Assembly: GCF_029227915.1 (NCBI RefSeq)
Contig: NC_079876.1
Location: 16,432,001-16,496,000 of the forward strand
Source: Hydractinia symbiolongicarpus
Taxonomy: Eukaryota > Cnidaria > Hydrozoa > Anthoathecata > Hydractiniidae
Length of the DNA stretch: 64,000 nt
Reading direction: 5' to 3'
The notes under the pieces are model-generated. The model searched no databases. It worked only from the letters and a program-made list of their open reading frames with translations, and was not told the origin of the DNA. Each line of letters begins with the position of its first letter. The first letter of the stretch is position 1. This document shows positions 34,238 through 45,784 of this stretch, piece after piece. Position numbers and translations under genes: made by a program.

Positions 34238-35304
34238 CAAGTGGAGTGCTAACAGTACAAATAAAAAACACAGGCCGTTAATGCTATGTTAAACCGTACC
34301 GAGCCTTATGTCAGACACTGGCTAGAGCGTCTAGTAATGGTAAACCACGTGTTAGTTACTTCGCATATCGGGAATATCTTCTTAAACGATAAATAATACT
34401 TAAAGGGTTAATCGATTATTGTGAAATGTCTACAGATAAACGGAACAGCTTAAGGTTACTGTAAAGGAAACAAATTTTTTTTTTAGGTTTTTTGCAAAAA
34501 ATTCATGACATATAGAAAAAAAAATTCTCTTTCGAATGACATATTTTATATTCCATGAAAATATTTGGATCATCCTTTTTTTCTGGAAAAAGCCTTTTCA
34601 AAGGTTTTATATCCTTCACAGCTTCGAGAAAATATGTGCAAAATGAGTTGAGCATATTTTTTGTAAACATTATGCATGATATGAGACTACCGTATAAATA
34701 TATGCATAGTAATATTTTTTAGATAGTTTACTTTTACCATCGAGCCTTTATCAGTTGTGACAACTGATGAAGGCTTGCTTGTTAGCCGAAATATATTTTG
34801 TCCTAATACATGTGTTATAAATGAATAAATGATGTTGTCGTATAAAAAATCATTAAAACAATCAAAGTTAAGGAGTATGCATATAAGCTCTCTCTTGTAA
34901 CCCTGACTTCTGTCTGTTAATAATTCTGAACGCGTGCACGCATATTCAGCATAAAGAAAAAGTTCACACTTCCATCATCTTTCTGCATACTCAGTTTACA
35001 CATTTTCATAACACTTACGAAAATCTTTAAAAACAAATATCTCGTTAGTAAATTTTTGCATACATGCCTTTACGTTTGTGGTCTCTTTTTCCGCAAGCTT
35101 CCTATTGGCTCATTGAATTTTTCGGTAATGGAAAGCTGAATAAATTACGCACAAAAGGTTCCCGGAGTTTTTTGTATAAATTACTGATTAGCGAATTATG
35201 GGGATAGAAAGAAAATAATATGCATTTTATTGAATAATTATATATAATTACAAATAATTTCATAACGACAAGTGGAGTGCTAACAGTACAAATAAAAAAC
35301 ACAG
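34238..35304. repeat. 995-bp segment bounded by perfect 36-bp direct repeats
   Basis: The 36 bases starting CAAGTGGAGTGCTAACAG occur perfectly at 34238-34273 and 35269-35304. Perfect identity in otherwise diverged surroundings suggests a long target duplication from a recent insertion, or a recent tandem copy. The interior holds the hammerhead-like motif at 34759-34802 and no ORF. Confidence 0.6.
34759..34802 (+). ncRNA. candidate type I hammerhead ribozyme motif
   Basis: The core CUGAUGA (34764-34770) is followed by stem II GGCU/AGCC (34772-34775 with 34784-34787) and GAAA (34788-34791). GACAA just before the core (34759-34763) pairs with UUGUC after it (34798-34802), giving stem I. Stem III would be minimal (AUAUAU), as in Penelope-like and retrozyme hammerheads. 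One extra A between the core and stem II departs from consensus. The region also forms a simple GCCTT...AAGGC foldback, so function is uncertain. Confidence 0.4.
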
Positions 35305-36004
35305 TAACGCAAGTACATGGCAAAAAGCTAAATTGCAAAACTATATACTTGCTTTGTCAAAAGTACGTCAGGGAAAAAGCATTCGAAAACCCTAACAGAT
35401 TCCGTTAATCCGGTAGTCCTTGCAGAATTTCTCCAATTTTTCGAAATTTTGTCATGAATATACAATTTGTAATGCATGCCAAAATCAGCTTTTATTATAT
35501 TGCATACAGTAAAATGTCAGAAATAAATGGTTACTTGTAACTCAACGTTTTGACGCCGGGTCCCCCAGCTAGTCTAATTAATAATACCAAGGAATTGCAT
35601 TTTGGATTTAGTCTCGTTTGTTAATTCTAAACCTATGATCGTAGTCATAACTACTTCTATTTCTTTTTTGTTTGTTTTCAAACTAAGTAGGATCCAACTT
35701 TATGGTCAAATCTTAGAGATCTTAAATTTTATAAAGTTTTTAGTCATGTTGCAGGTATAATGAAATATTTTCGTAATGTCGCTACACCACAAGCAATAAT
35801 ATTTAATAAATTGACATGCTAAGACGTCTTCTTTTCTATCTTATGAATGTTGAGTGTAACGCAGTATTGTTAAAGTCACAGATTACTTTTTGTGCATTTG
35901 GGGAGACCTTAATTCTGCTATAATTTTAAAACATTAAAGATTCACGATGAGTTGCGTTACAGTGGTGTATCAGAGGCGGATCTAGGGTTAGGCAGCCTAG
36001 GCAA
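35305..36004. other. no gene seen; Helitron-like CTAG|TCTAAT junction
   Basis: At about 35572-35590 the sequence CCCCCAGCTAG is followed directly by TCTAATTAATAATACC. This resembles the CTAG|TCTATATAATAATACG junctions of the 18-20 kb array and may mark abutting ends of another Helitron-like family. Otherwise empty. Confidence 0.35.
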
Positions 36005-37739
36005 TTGCCTAAGCCTACCTATTTTTGTGGCCTCTAGAAAAAAAGTTCTATAGATAGAATAATCTATAAAAAACAGAATTATTTTTGTAAATTATGTTAG
36101 CATCCGCCGATTTTGTTTTCATGACGATATGCGGTGTTTTATTTTTTATTGATATGTTTTACTCAAAAGCAAACCCGGGGCGATCTTAGACAAAATGTCG
36201 AGTTAAATGTTAAAGTTAAATGAAAAAGTTTTGAATTTGGAAACCCTTTCAGATATTAAAAGGATTGGAAATGCTGGAGGAAAATATTTTTTCCACGTGT
36301 GCCATGTTGTTGTTTCAAACCAAACCTTCGTCCTGCCTCTGCAAAAAACGATAAATTCGTTGCTTTAAAGTAAGTAATACTTTACATATTTTTTACTGCT
36401 GCTGGATTTAAGGCACTTTTGTTTCAGAAACTACTCTTAAAAGTGGTAAACCAGATGTTTTTACAAAACGTGTGAACGTGTGATTTAAATCTCTTTCTTC
36501 TCAAAGGAAAAGGTTTTAAGTTGACCTCGATCAAATGAGTTGTTTGTTTATTAAAGCCCAATGCTAAACGAGATAACTGAGGCAATTTATGTAACCACTG
36601 TCTTCTCGGTCAAAAAATGTTTCGAGGTGTATGTTAAGAAGTTTGGTATAGAGTATTGCTAGCTACAGCTGCATGTGTATTAGTTGAAATTTTGTTGGAT
36701 TTTTTGTTTATTGTCTTAAGGTCACAGGCTTCGTGTAGCCGTTTACGCAAATGTGTATCTTTTTGTCTGTGTGGAAAAGGAATAATTTATGTAAGATAAG
36801 GAACAGCTCTATCATAAATGCAAAAGTGTAAGCTAAATGTAAATAGGTCTATAGATCCCCTTTCCCTGGGGATCTGCAGATAGGTAATATTTAAATGTTG
36901 TCAGTCCCTGAAATCATAAGAACTTGGATATGTGCTCCTTAAGCAGGTAGACGACAAAAAGTTTAAAATACTTTCTGTTCTCTAAAAATCGATATTTACA
37001 GTATGAGATATACTTAAATGTAAAATGGTTCTACCTCGTCCCAACGTCAAATTTACGTTTAGCATATACTTTTCGATTGTGAGTGTCCTTAAGAACTAAG
37101 AACCGTTGGAGCTTTTAAAAAGTAGATTTTATATGTAACATCCCATTGCCCATTTTAAAACCTTTTAGGAACACGAGAAGATCCTTAGCTTTCCCATTGT
37201 GATAAAATTGCTAAAGGAATTACATGTTAAAGTTCTGCTACAGACTGCAAGCCAATGAAAATATCGTGTTAACTTATGCATATAGTAGGAATTGTAGAAA
37301 TGTCACTTTTTATATGAAAATCTTTAGAATTGACCTAGTTTTTTGAACATAGTTGACAGGAACATGTGAGGGTAAATAATATACAGACTTGTTAATTGTT
37401 TTGATGTTGTTTTTTTGATTTCTAACTCTCTTCGAAATTAGGATTGGATTCTTACTCTACTCTTTCGCTTGGTCGAAATCTTTAAGCCTGCGAGGTCTTT
37501 TCATATAACTTGTTATTTTTGCTGTGATTGATAACTGTTAATTAATGGATAACTTATGGTGTGTTAAAACAAACCGCACCACCGCCTGGTAACTTACGAA
37601 ATATTAGTTAAATGGCATTAAGAAAAGAATTTTGGCTTAGAAAAACAACCTACGAGTTTATATTTGGAGTAGTAGGCATATTCCTTAACTAATCAAGATT
37701 AAAATAAAAATATGGGAAAAGAACAGCAGAAGAAGAAAT

Positions 37740-37925
37740 TACCTTTTCAAAATGACAGCTCGGCTTTAACTTGATTCGGTTCTTTTGATACATTATTTGA
37801 TCTTTCATCAGACACACTGTCTGTGCAAGCAGGTGTTTTGCGGGTAGGTGTTGTCTGAGTAGGTTTTGATCGAGAACCCCCTTTTTTCGAACCTTTAAAT
37901 TTTCCCTTTTTCTTGGATCCATTGA
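37740..37925 (-). other. possible Lys-rich exon in the foldback spacer
   Basis: On the minus strand, after an acceptor-like TTTCCAG at about 37940, two frames are open. One reads GSKKKGKFKGSKKGG and continues Thr/Pro-rich to a stop near 37755. The other starts with ATG at 37922 and reaches a GAAAAG|GTAATT donor-like site near 37745. The first has natural disordered-protein composition. Too short to assign; it may be a captured or transposase exon. Confidence 0.25.
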
Positions 37926-38129
37926 TTCTTCAACATTTCTGGAAAGTTAAATGGATAATTTTTCGCAAAGCCATTCCATAAAACTGCAGGAGTACTTCTG
38001 GAAAAATTTGCGATTGTTCATTTAAGTATTCCTTTTTTGTAGTAAAACATGATCAAGGCTTCAAAAAATACGTACCAGAAATCTTTAAGAGCGTATCTGA
38101 AGCTTCTTTAAGTTTTCGTGATGTACCAT

Positions 38130-38450
38130 ACCTTATCGTTAAAAAAAGTCGGAAAAAGTGACTAAATTTTTGCTAGGTGACTAATATTTTTTGCCGACTA
38201 AAATTTTTTGCCAACTTTCTTATTACCGATCAAACTTTTTTTCCGACATTTTTTTCCGACATTTTCTTTTCCGACCACTTTTTTGCCTTTTTTTCTTTTT
38301 TTTTGCTATTTTTTATCAGTTTTACGCAATATTCTGTATTAGAGACTAAATTCAAAAAGTTAGTCGGCAAAAAGTGACTAAATTTTGTCCAAGTGACTAA
38401 TATTTTTGCTGTGTTTTTATTTTCCCAACTAATTTTTTCCCGATTTTTTT
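38130..38450. repeat. GTGACTAA repeats in the foldback spacer
   Basis: The phrase AAAAAGTGACTAAATTTT followed by GTGACTAATATTTTT occurs near 38155 and again near 38370, separated by T-rich TTTTCCGAC repeats. Confidence 0.6.
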
Positions 38451-38553
38451 ACAGATAACGTAGTCTGTTGTATCTAAATACATAACCAAATCTTAGCTTA
38501 GTCTCAATTGGAAAATTAAATAACCAATTAATTTAGTATCTTCTCATAACACT

Positions 38554-38596
38554 GATTGTTAAAGTGTCGAAAGAAAATTTCGACACTTTAACAATC
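38554..38596. repeat. perfect 19-bp hairpin
   Basis: GATTGTTAAAGTGTCGAAA at 38554-38572 pairs perfectly with 38578-38596 across a five-base loop, directly beside the inner end of the right foldback arm. Confidence 0.85.
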
Positions 38597-40318
38597 GTGC
38601 ATAAGTTAACACGATATTTTCATTGGCTTGCAGTCTGTAGCAGAACTTTAACATGTAATTCCTTTAGCAATTTTATCACAATGGGAAAGCTAAGGATCTT
38701 CTCGTGTTCCTAAAAGGTTTTAAAATGGGCAATGGGATGTTACATATAAAATCTACTGTTTAAAAGTTCCAACGGTCCTTAGTTCTTAAGGACACTCATA
38801 ATCGAAAAGTATATGCTAAACGTAAATTTGACGTTGGGACGAGGTAGAACCATTTTACATTTAAGTATATCTTATACTGTAAATATCGATTTTTAGAGAA
38901 CAGAAAGTATTTTGAACTTTTTGTCGTCTACCTGCTTAAGGAACACATATCCAAGTTCTTATGATTTCAGGGACTGACAACATTTAAATATTACCTATCT
39001 GCAGATCCCCAGGGAAAGGGGATCTAGAGACCTATTTACATTTAGCTTACACTTTTGCATTTATGATAGAGCTGTTCCTTATCTTACATAAATTATTCCT
39101 TTTCCACACAGACAAAAAGATACACATTTGCGCAAACGGCTACACGAAGCCTGTGACCTTAAGACAATAACCAAAAAATCTAACAAAATTTCAACTAATA
39201 CACATACAGCTGTAGCTAGCAATACTCTATACCAAACTTCTTAACATTCACCTCGAATCATTTTTTGACCGAGAAGACAGTGGTTACATAAATTGCCTCA
39301 GTTATCTTGTTTAGCATTGGGCTTTAATAAACAAACAACCTATTTGATCGAGGTCAACTTAAAACCTTTTCTTTTGAGAAGAAAGAGATTTAAATCACAC
39401 GTTCACACGTTTTGTAAGAACATCTGGTGGTTTACCACTTTTAAGAATAGTTTCTGAAACAAAAGTGCCTTAAATCCAGCAGCAGTAAAAAATATGTAAA
39501 GTATTACTTACTTTAAAGCAATGAATTTATCATTTCTTGCAGAGGCAGGACGAAGGTTTGGTTTAAAACAACAACATGGCACACGTGGAAAAAATATTTT
39601 CCTCCAGCATTTCTAATCCTTTTAATATCTGAAAGGGTTTCCAAATTCCAATCTTTTATTTAACTTAGCTAGCATACAATTGCTTTGATTTATTCTAGCC
39701 ACTTAAGGTGCTTCTAACCCAGCTAATCCATGTTGAAAAAGAAATATCCACTTGTCTACCATGTAACCATACCCGTGGTCGTTTTAGGCGTTTTAACTTG
39801 AAAACGCACCGACGTTTTAGGCGTTTTTTCTTCCCATTTCAGAATTTCATTCATTGGAACTTGAAAAACCGCGGACGTTTTAGGCGAATCGACATTTTGC
39901 CTAAGATCGCTCCGGGTTTGTTTTTGAGTAAAACATATCAATGAAAAAATCGATAAAACACCGCATATCGTCATGAAAACAAAATCGGCGGATGCTAAAC
40001 AATTTACAAAAATAATTCTGTTTTTTTATAGATTATTCTATCTATAGAACTTTTTTTCTAGAGGCCACAAAATTAGATTAGGCGCACAATCAAGAATTTT
40101 CCTCGTACATCGGTCCTAATTATACCAAGCGTTGTGTATTTTCTCCTTTTTATGACCATTAACTCTTTCATTTGTGTTTGGATTTAGTTTATTGCAACTC
40201 AGCATTTCTAACCATACTCTCGTTTCCTGGAAATACCTAATTCCCAATCCCTTCTGACAGCATTTGTATCCTTATTACGTGCCACATCAACAATCTGCAG
40301 ATTTCTCTTGGCATTGTG

Positions 40319-40680
40319 TCACTTTGACGTGCCGATAAGAATGTCTTCCAAAATGCGTTGATGAACATCAGTATAAATTCGAAGCATTTCTTCTGTTAAG
40401 AACATTTGAAAACGGTCCGGCAAATATTCGAGAGGATTATTTGGGCAAAGGTAACTTCAATCGTCAAGATTTTCAGGATGTATGCAAGTTGGCCTTTCAT
40501 ATACAAAGTTGGCTTGCTGCACATACCAAGGTGGCTGTTTCACATATGAAGTTGGCTGCCTCATAACGTATAGTCCTAAACTTCGAGAATACAAGAATCT
40601 GACTGTCAATGACATTTGTTGCTTGACAGACTTGTCCAAAGATTCGAAAGTAATAGAATGTTGTCACATTCACTACACAA
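40319..40680 (-). pseudogene. coding relic, unrecognised, minus strand
   Basis: One minus-strand frame reads protein-like sequence through single stops. It runs FESLDKSVKQQMSLTVRFL, then a Gln/Pro/Tyr-rich stretch with repeated QP(T/P)-x-YV units, then a TGA near 40455, then NNPLEYLPDRFQMFLTEEM and an HQRILEDILIG block, to the stop at 40319-40321. The amphipathic C-terminal part is clearly non-random. I do not recognise the family; KQQMSLTVRFL vaguely recalls hAT-type transposases, a weak suggestion only. In-frame stops mark it as decayed. Confidence 0.4.
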
Positions 40681-41420
40681 AACAGACGTTTCAATTTGTT
40701 CCTATAGCTTTTTTACGCCCACGCGCGCTATCGTACTCCATTTATGGATTACGCATCATATCGATAAATCTTTCTGATTCAGAAACTTTAAAGGCAAATG
40801 CTCAAAAGTTATAGAATACATCCTTAATTAGAATTCAAATCACTACGGAAAGCATTGTTGCCATGATCAGTGGGCAACCTCGTTAACTTGTTTAAGAGAA
40901 TCACTGAATGTGACATTCAGGCTCAAAAGGAGAGGTCCTAATTTCATTTGTGTATACCAAATTTCGTGGTGGAGAAGTTACACATTGCGAGAAGTGTAGT
41001 TAAGAATCAATTTTGCATTAAAATTTTCTTTCTTTTCTCGTCAGCGAAAGTAATAAATCCAACTACAGCAGCACTCTAGCATCTTTTACCACGCCAACCA
41101 CTTTAGCCATTCAGCACTGTTTGACGTCCTGCTTCTTTAAAGTAGTTGCAAATCCTTTTTAGGACTTTGCACCAGCTCGAGGTTTTTATAATTTAAATGT
41201 TGTTACATCTTTTCTAGCACCGGATTCGATAGGTCATTTCACCAAAAAATTACTTTTGGATATTTTATAGAACAAAAGTCAACAGCTCCGAAATTTGTAG
41301 TTTTGATTCTTTCAACAGGAAAGTTCTTTTTTAAGTAAAAAAACTGTCCATTCAGAAAGTTTATTTCTTTAAAGTTTAAATTCTCTTATTAACATTAAAA
41401 TATATTGCATAAAAAACCTT

Positions 41421-43233
41421 GTTGCCAGGGCGTTTTGCATCTTTTCTGTCAATAATGAAGAAACAGGCGCTGGGAAGAAGGGTGTTGCATGAAGTGAGCT
41501 AGTTGCTGTCGAAAGGTTTAAGAAAGTTAAAACCAGGGACTATATTTTGGACTTTATAAATATATTTGAGCACAAATCTATAACTTTAGAGCAAACAAAA
41601 TTCAAAACTGTCAATATACTTTCTGTGCTGTGTCGTTGCATGGCTACGAATGGCAAATCTCTAACGCGGTGAAGTTCCAAAGCCATAAAACCACGAAGCA
41701 GCAAAGTCGAGGGGCTACGGAGCTTTAAAGCTATGAAGTGAAGATTATAAATTCTAAAGAGGAAGGAAAGCTGTGAAACATTTGCCTTCAGATTCTCCTG
41801 TAATCCTGCATTTACGTACTTTAGAGCCCGATTACCTCCTTTAACAAAAATGCAACAATTGGGAAGAAATAGTTGAGGGTACGTATTGTAGTCAAAAAAA
41901 TATCTTAGTTACGGCAGATAGCCTATTTACGCTATGTGGTTCTGTCATTTATGCCTGTGAAAATGCACTCGTCTCTCCGAAACTTTTTTAAGTAACTTAA
42001 ACCTGTTAATTAGCATTAACTATTCAACAAGCCGTCTGTTTACCTAATTAGAAGAAATTAAAATACTGTTTGTACTGTTTGACGTCTTATACCTTTTCGA
42101 GTTTTTTTTTAATTAGTGTAGTGTATAATTAAATTGTCTGTCTAATGGCTGATATAATTAATACGAACAATAATATTCTTGCACAACACAAGGCCATCAA
42201 AAGTTTTAGTTTTATTTTGCAGAGCTCTGGTGACGAGAAGACCACATGATACGCAATACGAAATATATTTTACTGTACTGGACTTTGTCCAGCTAAAACT
42301 CTGCTTATAAACGAATTTTTGGGCACTAAACAAACGAAAGTTCAAAAATATACTTCTCTGTAGTTAATTTCAGTGTTGTAGGTATAGAGAATCACCAGTT
42401 CCATCAATTAGTTGTATTTAACGACCTTTTGGCCGCATACATAATAGCACGTCATATTTACAAAAATAACTTATTTTGCAATAGGTGATATGAATACATA
42501 GTATCATCGTGCGTAATATCATTGCGCAAATAGAAATAAAGGAACATACGCAATATTTCTATTTAAAAAAGGTTTATCACAATGAATTAATCAAATTGTC
42601 ATTCAGCTCTAGATCGTTGTTATTCCTAGCGTTGGAGAGTCAAAAAATTCTCCACACAAGAGATAGACTTGTCATATATTACGTTTTACATTTTTCTTAA
42701 TGATTTCAAAGTCTGAGTGATATATTTCCCAAAACTGGAAATATAATCAGAACGCCACGCTTAGGAATAGTTTAAAGGATTTTTGAAGGGAGCAGCAAGC
42801 ATTTTAGGTCAGCATTACCCTGGCGGTAATGTACTAATTCACGAGCATTTTAATAAGACAACAAAGATGTTTTTCTTCCTTTATTCGACACTGACATATC
42901 TGTTATGGAAATACTTTTCGTTTTATGAAAAACAATGTTTTTTTGTTGTTGTGGATTCCTTTAACTCCCACAGATTATGTCTGAGTTATCTCATAACAAA
43001 AATCCTTTATTAAACAAACGTTCAGTTGAAAGATTACAGTATATAGGTAATTAATTGACGTTCATGACAGAATAGATTAAAGTAGTTCATGGCAAAGTAT
43101 AGGTGAATTTTTATTATAGCACATCCGTTTGTCTTTTAACAGGAAGTATTTCCACCCAATCCAACCTTCTAGCATGACGGGCTAGTAATATTGGTACCTG
43201 ACGTAAATGGACATACCGATTTTTCATGATTAA
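41421..43233 (+). repeat. 2.1-kb interspersed repeat, copy A (first part)
   Basis: Direct-orientation match to 57962-59750 over its whole length, for example TTTGGACTTTATAAATATA and TCTAACGCGGT near 41550-41670 and 58070-58190. The internal part 41421-42238 is bounded by decayed TIRs (GCCAGGGCG and AGCTCTGGTGACGAG). The copy resumes after the nested MITE at 44312-44625. The partial ORFs do not agree between copies, so it is non-coding. Confidence 0.78.
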
Positions 43234-44311
43234 GGATACGGTAACCCCTGAGACACATACTCAGTATATTTAAAATATCTCCTCTGCTTGCTATATTAAC
43301 CCTAACAAATATATATATTCTAAAAGCCAAGTAAATTATCTCTAGACTGATGATGAAATATTTCCATAACAAAAATCTGAAAAAGAGAAAAAAAATTATA
43401 AACAAAAATTCACCCTTCCAGTTTATTTTGTCGAACACTCCCCTCAGTAAAGTTTTTGTTCGTTGAAAAAAATATCATTTCGAAGCTCTTATTCAGCTCT
43501 AAAAAACTTTTTTTACTCAAAACAACACGTGGTTCCAAAAATATAGCATATTTTGTGTTACAATAGCTGTTTTATGACTGATTTATCTATTTTTAAGCGT
43601 GATAGATCAATAACTCGATATTTACTCACTTTCTGCGTTAAAAAAGCAAAGTTTCGTAGCCAAAGATAATTGTCGCAACAAACTTGTTTTTGTACAATTT
43701 CGACAAGATGAAGGGAAGTGATCGACAAAAATATATATTCGTTACGACTGAAAATCTTATGTCGAGAAAGACCAAATCAAAGACCTTTGCTTTTACCTGC
43801 AAGAATCATGGTTACACCCACTTAAACGTTATGAATAACTAACAACTCATGAATATTTTATTTGCAATTAAAGGTAAAGTGTTTTCGCAGAACTATGGGT
43901 CTAGTTATTGTTAAACAGACACAGGATAACATAACATAACATAACATAAAGATAAAAACGAAATAAATAAATAAATTAATTAAACAGGCATAGATACTAA
44001 CTAATAATAATTTTGTATAGATTATTAAAGTGTGAACGTTTCCTATGTTATATGCAGAGATGTAATTTTTTATTTCTTCTGCAAAACTCTCTTTAATTAT
44101 CATACAGATTAAATATTTTAAGGAATTTTAAACTTTGAGCACGCTATTGAAAACACTGAAAGATAAAATAGACTTTTCCTCATGTTATCGCTCTTAACAA
44201 TAATTATTTTTGATTTTTTTTAAAAAATATCAGGAAAATATGCCAAAGAATTGAAATTAAAGAAAAATTTTTTTTTTTTTAAAAATGACTCTAAAGGGGG
44301 TTACCGTATCC
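43234..44311. mobile_element. TTAA-type MITE, family A copy 2, nested
   Basis: Inverted copy of 31561-32555 (1078 bp) with ends GGATACGGTAACCCC and its complement. TTAA precedes the left end (43230-43233); the right flank is TTGC. Comparison with the uninterrupted repeat at 59730-59805 shows insertion into this repeat plus loss of about 45 bases at the site, which explains the missing right TTAA. Confidence 0.75.
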
Positions 44312-44625
44312 TTGCTGCACCCAGTGTAGTAGGTTTGTCTGCCACTCATATATCTACTTCAATATGATTGATAGCAATGGGCGCAATTTCCTAACACGTT
44401 ATGGCGGTGCCTTAGAACTGCTTTTAAGGTACTACAAGAAATATACAGAAGCTAATGCACCCCATTTTCATGAAAATACTCATGAAATAGTAATAGCTAC
44501 CCAACTGGCTTTGTAATTCACCCTTAAAATCTATATTTGTAAGTAAAATCCTAAAATTTGTTTCGTTTAGATTTATATATTTCTTGAAAATTTGACAACA
44601 CATTTTTCCTTCACAAACATAAAAA
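44312..44625 (+). repeat. 2.1-kb interspersed repeat, copy A (end)
   Basis: Continuation of the repeat after the nested MITE. It matches 59805-60105, including CTACTTCAATAT and a TTATGGCGGT block, before similarity fades. Confidence 0.72.
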
Positions 44626-44800
44626 ATATGGAAACTTTTGGAAGAAGTCATTGCTAATCCGGTACCATTTTAATATACAAACAGACATAGAGATGTTGAC
44701 AGCAAATTTCATCAACCAAAATAAAACACTAATCATTTTCGTTATAAGGATCTCTTTTGTAAAAGACTAAATTTAAACAAGAAAAGCCTTGTGTTATTAA

Positions 44801-45780
44801 GGTGGATTACCAAGAAAAAAACTATATCGTAGAGGATTGTCTTTCCTAAAGCTACTTGATGAGGATATCATAGTATGTGACAGTACGACAAAATTAAGTC
44901 AAAAATTTCATTGATTGGTTGCCATGGTTACCCGTTGCTAGGAAAAATATAGGCAAAATATATGACATTTTGCTGCTCGATGCCTAACCAAATAACTGAA
45001 TAACGTGCACTATTTCAAGCGGCTTTTTGGCCGTGTATGTTCCTCAAGGGTGACCTCTATGGATTAAGTGGCACGCATTTTTCGTAAGGCTGACTCGTCT
45101 CCCAGAGAACTGATGCGTTATTTCTTGGACGAAAGAAACAGGGAACAGGGTGAGACTGGCAATACATCGACAAAATAACTGATAGACAAAACTTCGATTT
45201 GAAAATCGGTTTCATTGAAACACTAGGTGGTACTAATGCCTGCATCGGCAGAAGGAATTGCAAAGTGTGTATGCACCAATCTTGAGAATTCTTGTTTCGC
45301 GTGGGTACCGAACTTAAATGGATTATTTTAAAAAGATTACTTTATGGACATTCCTGACTTTTGGATCAACAAAAGGTGTACAGCAGCACAATTTTGACCT
45401 AAAAAGCACCAAATACCTAAGAGCATTAAGTCTAATTGACGACAAGTAAACTCTGACGAATTCACTTTGGTGGGTAAACTGTTGATGCAGCTTTCTGACT
45501 GCTTGTGCAACAATACGTTTTACAATTAGAACTGTAATTTATTGTCTTGAGAGGCTCAAAAACGGCATCTAGCAATTTTTTTAAGCGTTAAACATGGAAC
45601 AAGATGCAGAAAGCTTCCTAAAAATGACAAAAATGGTCGCTATGGGCGTTGCTATGCAGTTTTTTTTTCGCTTGGTTGCGAAAAGAGCCAATATAAACCG
45701 AAATTTTTAAATAGCGCTACGTCCGAGAATAGGTAAAAGACAATTCTTGAAAATTAGACATTTTTTCTTGGTAAACCACC
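44801..45780. mobile_element. TTAA-flanked MITE, family C
   Basis: TTAA at 44797-44800 and 45781-45784 flank a 980-bp element with inverted ends GGTGGWTTACCAAGAAAAAA. No transposase is present. Ends and target fit piggyBac-type non-autonomous elements but differ from families A and B. Confidence 0.78.
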
Positions 45781-45784
45781 TTAA

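Larger units (their letters stand above)
36005..40085. mobile_element. large foldback element (4.1 kb, long inverted arms)
   Basis: The left arm 36005-37281 and the right arm 38598-40085 are inverted copies of each other at high identity over their whole length. Matched ends include GGCCTCTAGAAAAAAAGTT against its complement near 40050, and CCAATGAAAATATCG (37253) against CGATATTTTCATTGG. The right arm carries about 200 extra bases near 39680-39890 with three TTTTAGGCG blocks. The spacer is 37282-38597. Long-TIR foldback transposons (Foldback or long-TIR Mutator type) look like this. No transposase is recognised. Confidence 0.8.

Noticed and set aside
34441-34470. Another family-A MITE end (CTTAAGGTTACTGTAA)
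   Set aside because: No partner end could be found at a sensible distance.
40457-40814. Plus-strand Cys-rich ORF of 110 codons
   Set aside because: It lies opposite the minus-strand coding relic, whose composition is more protein-like; treated as its shadow.
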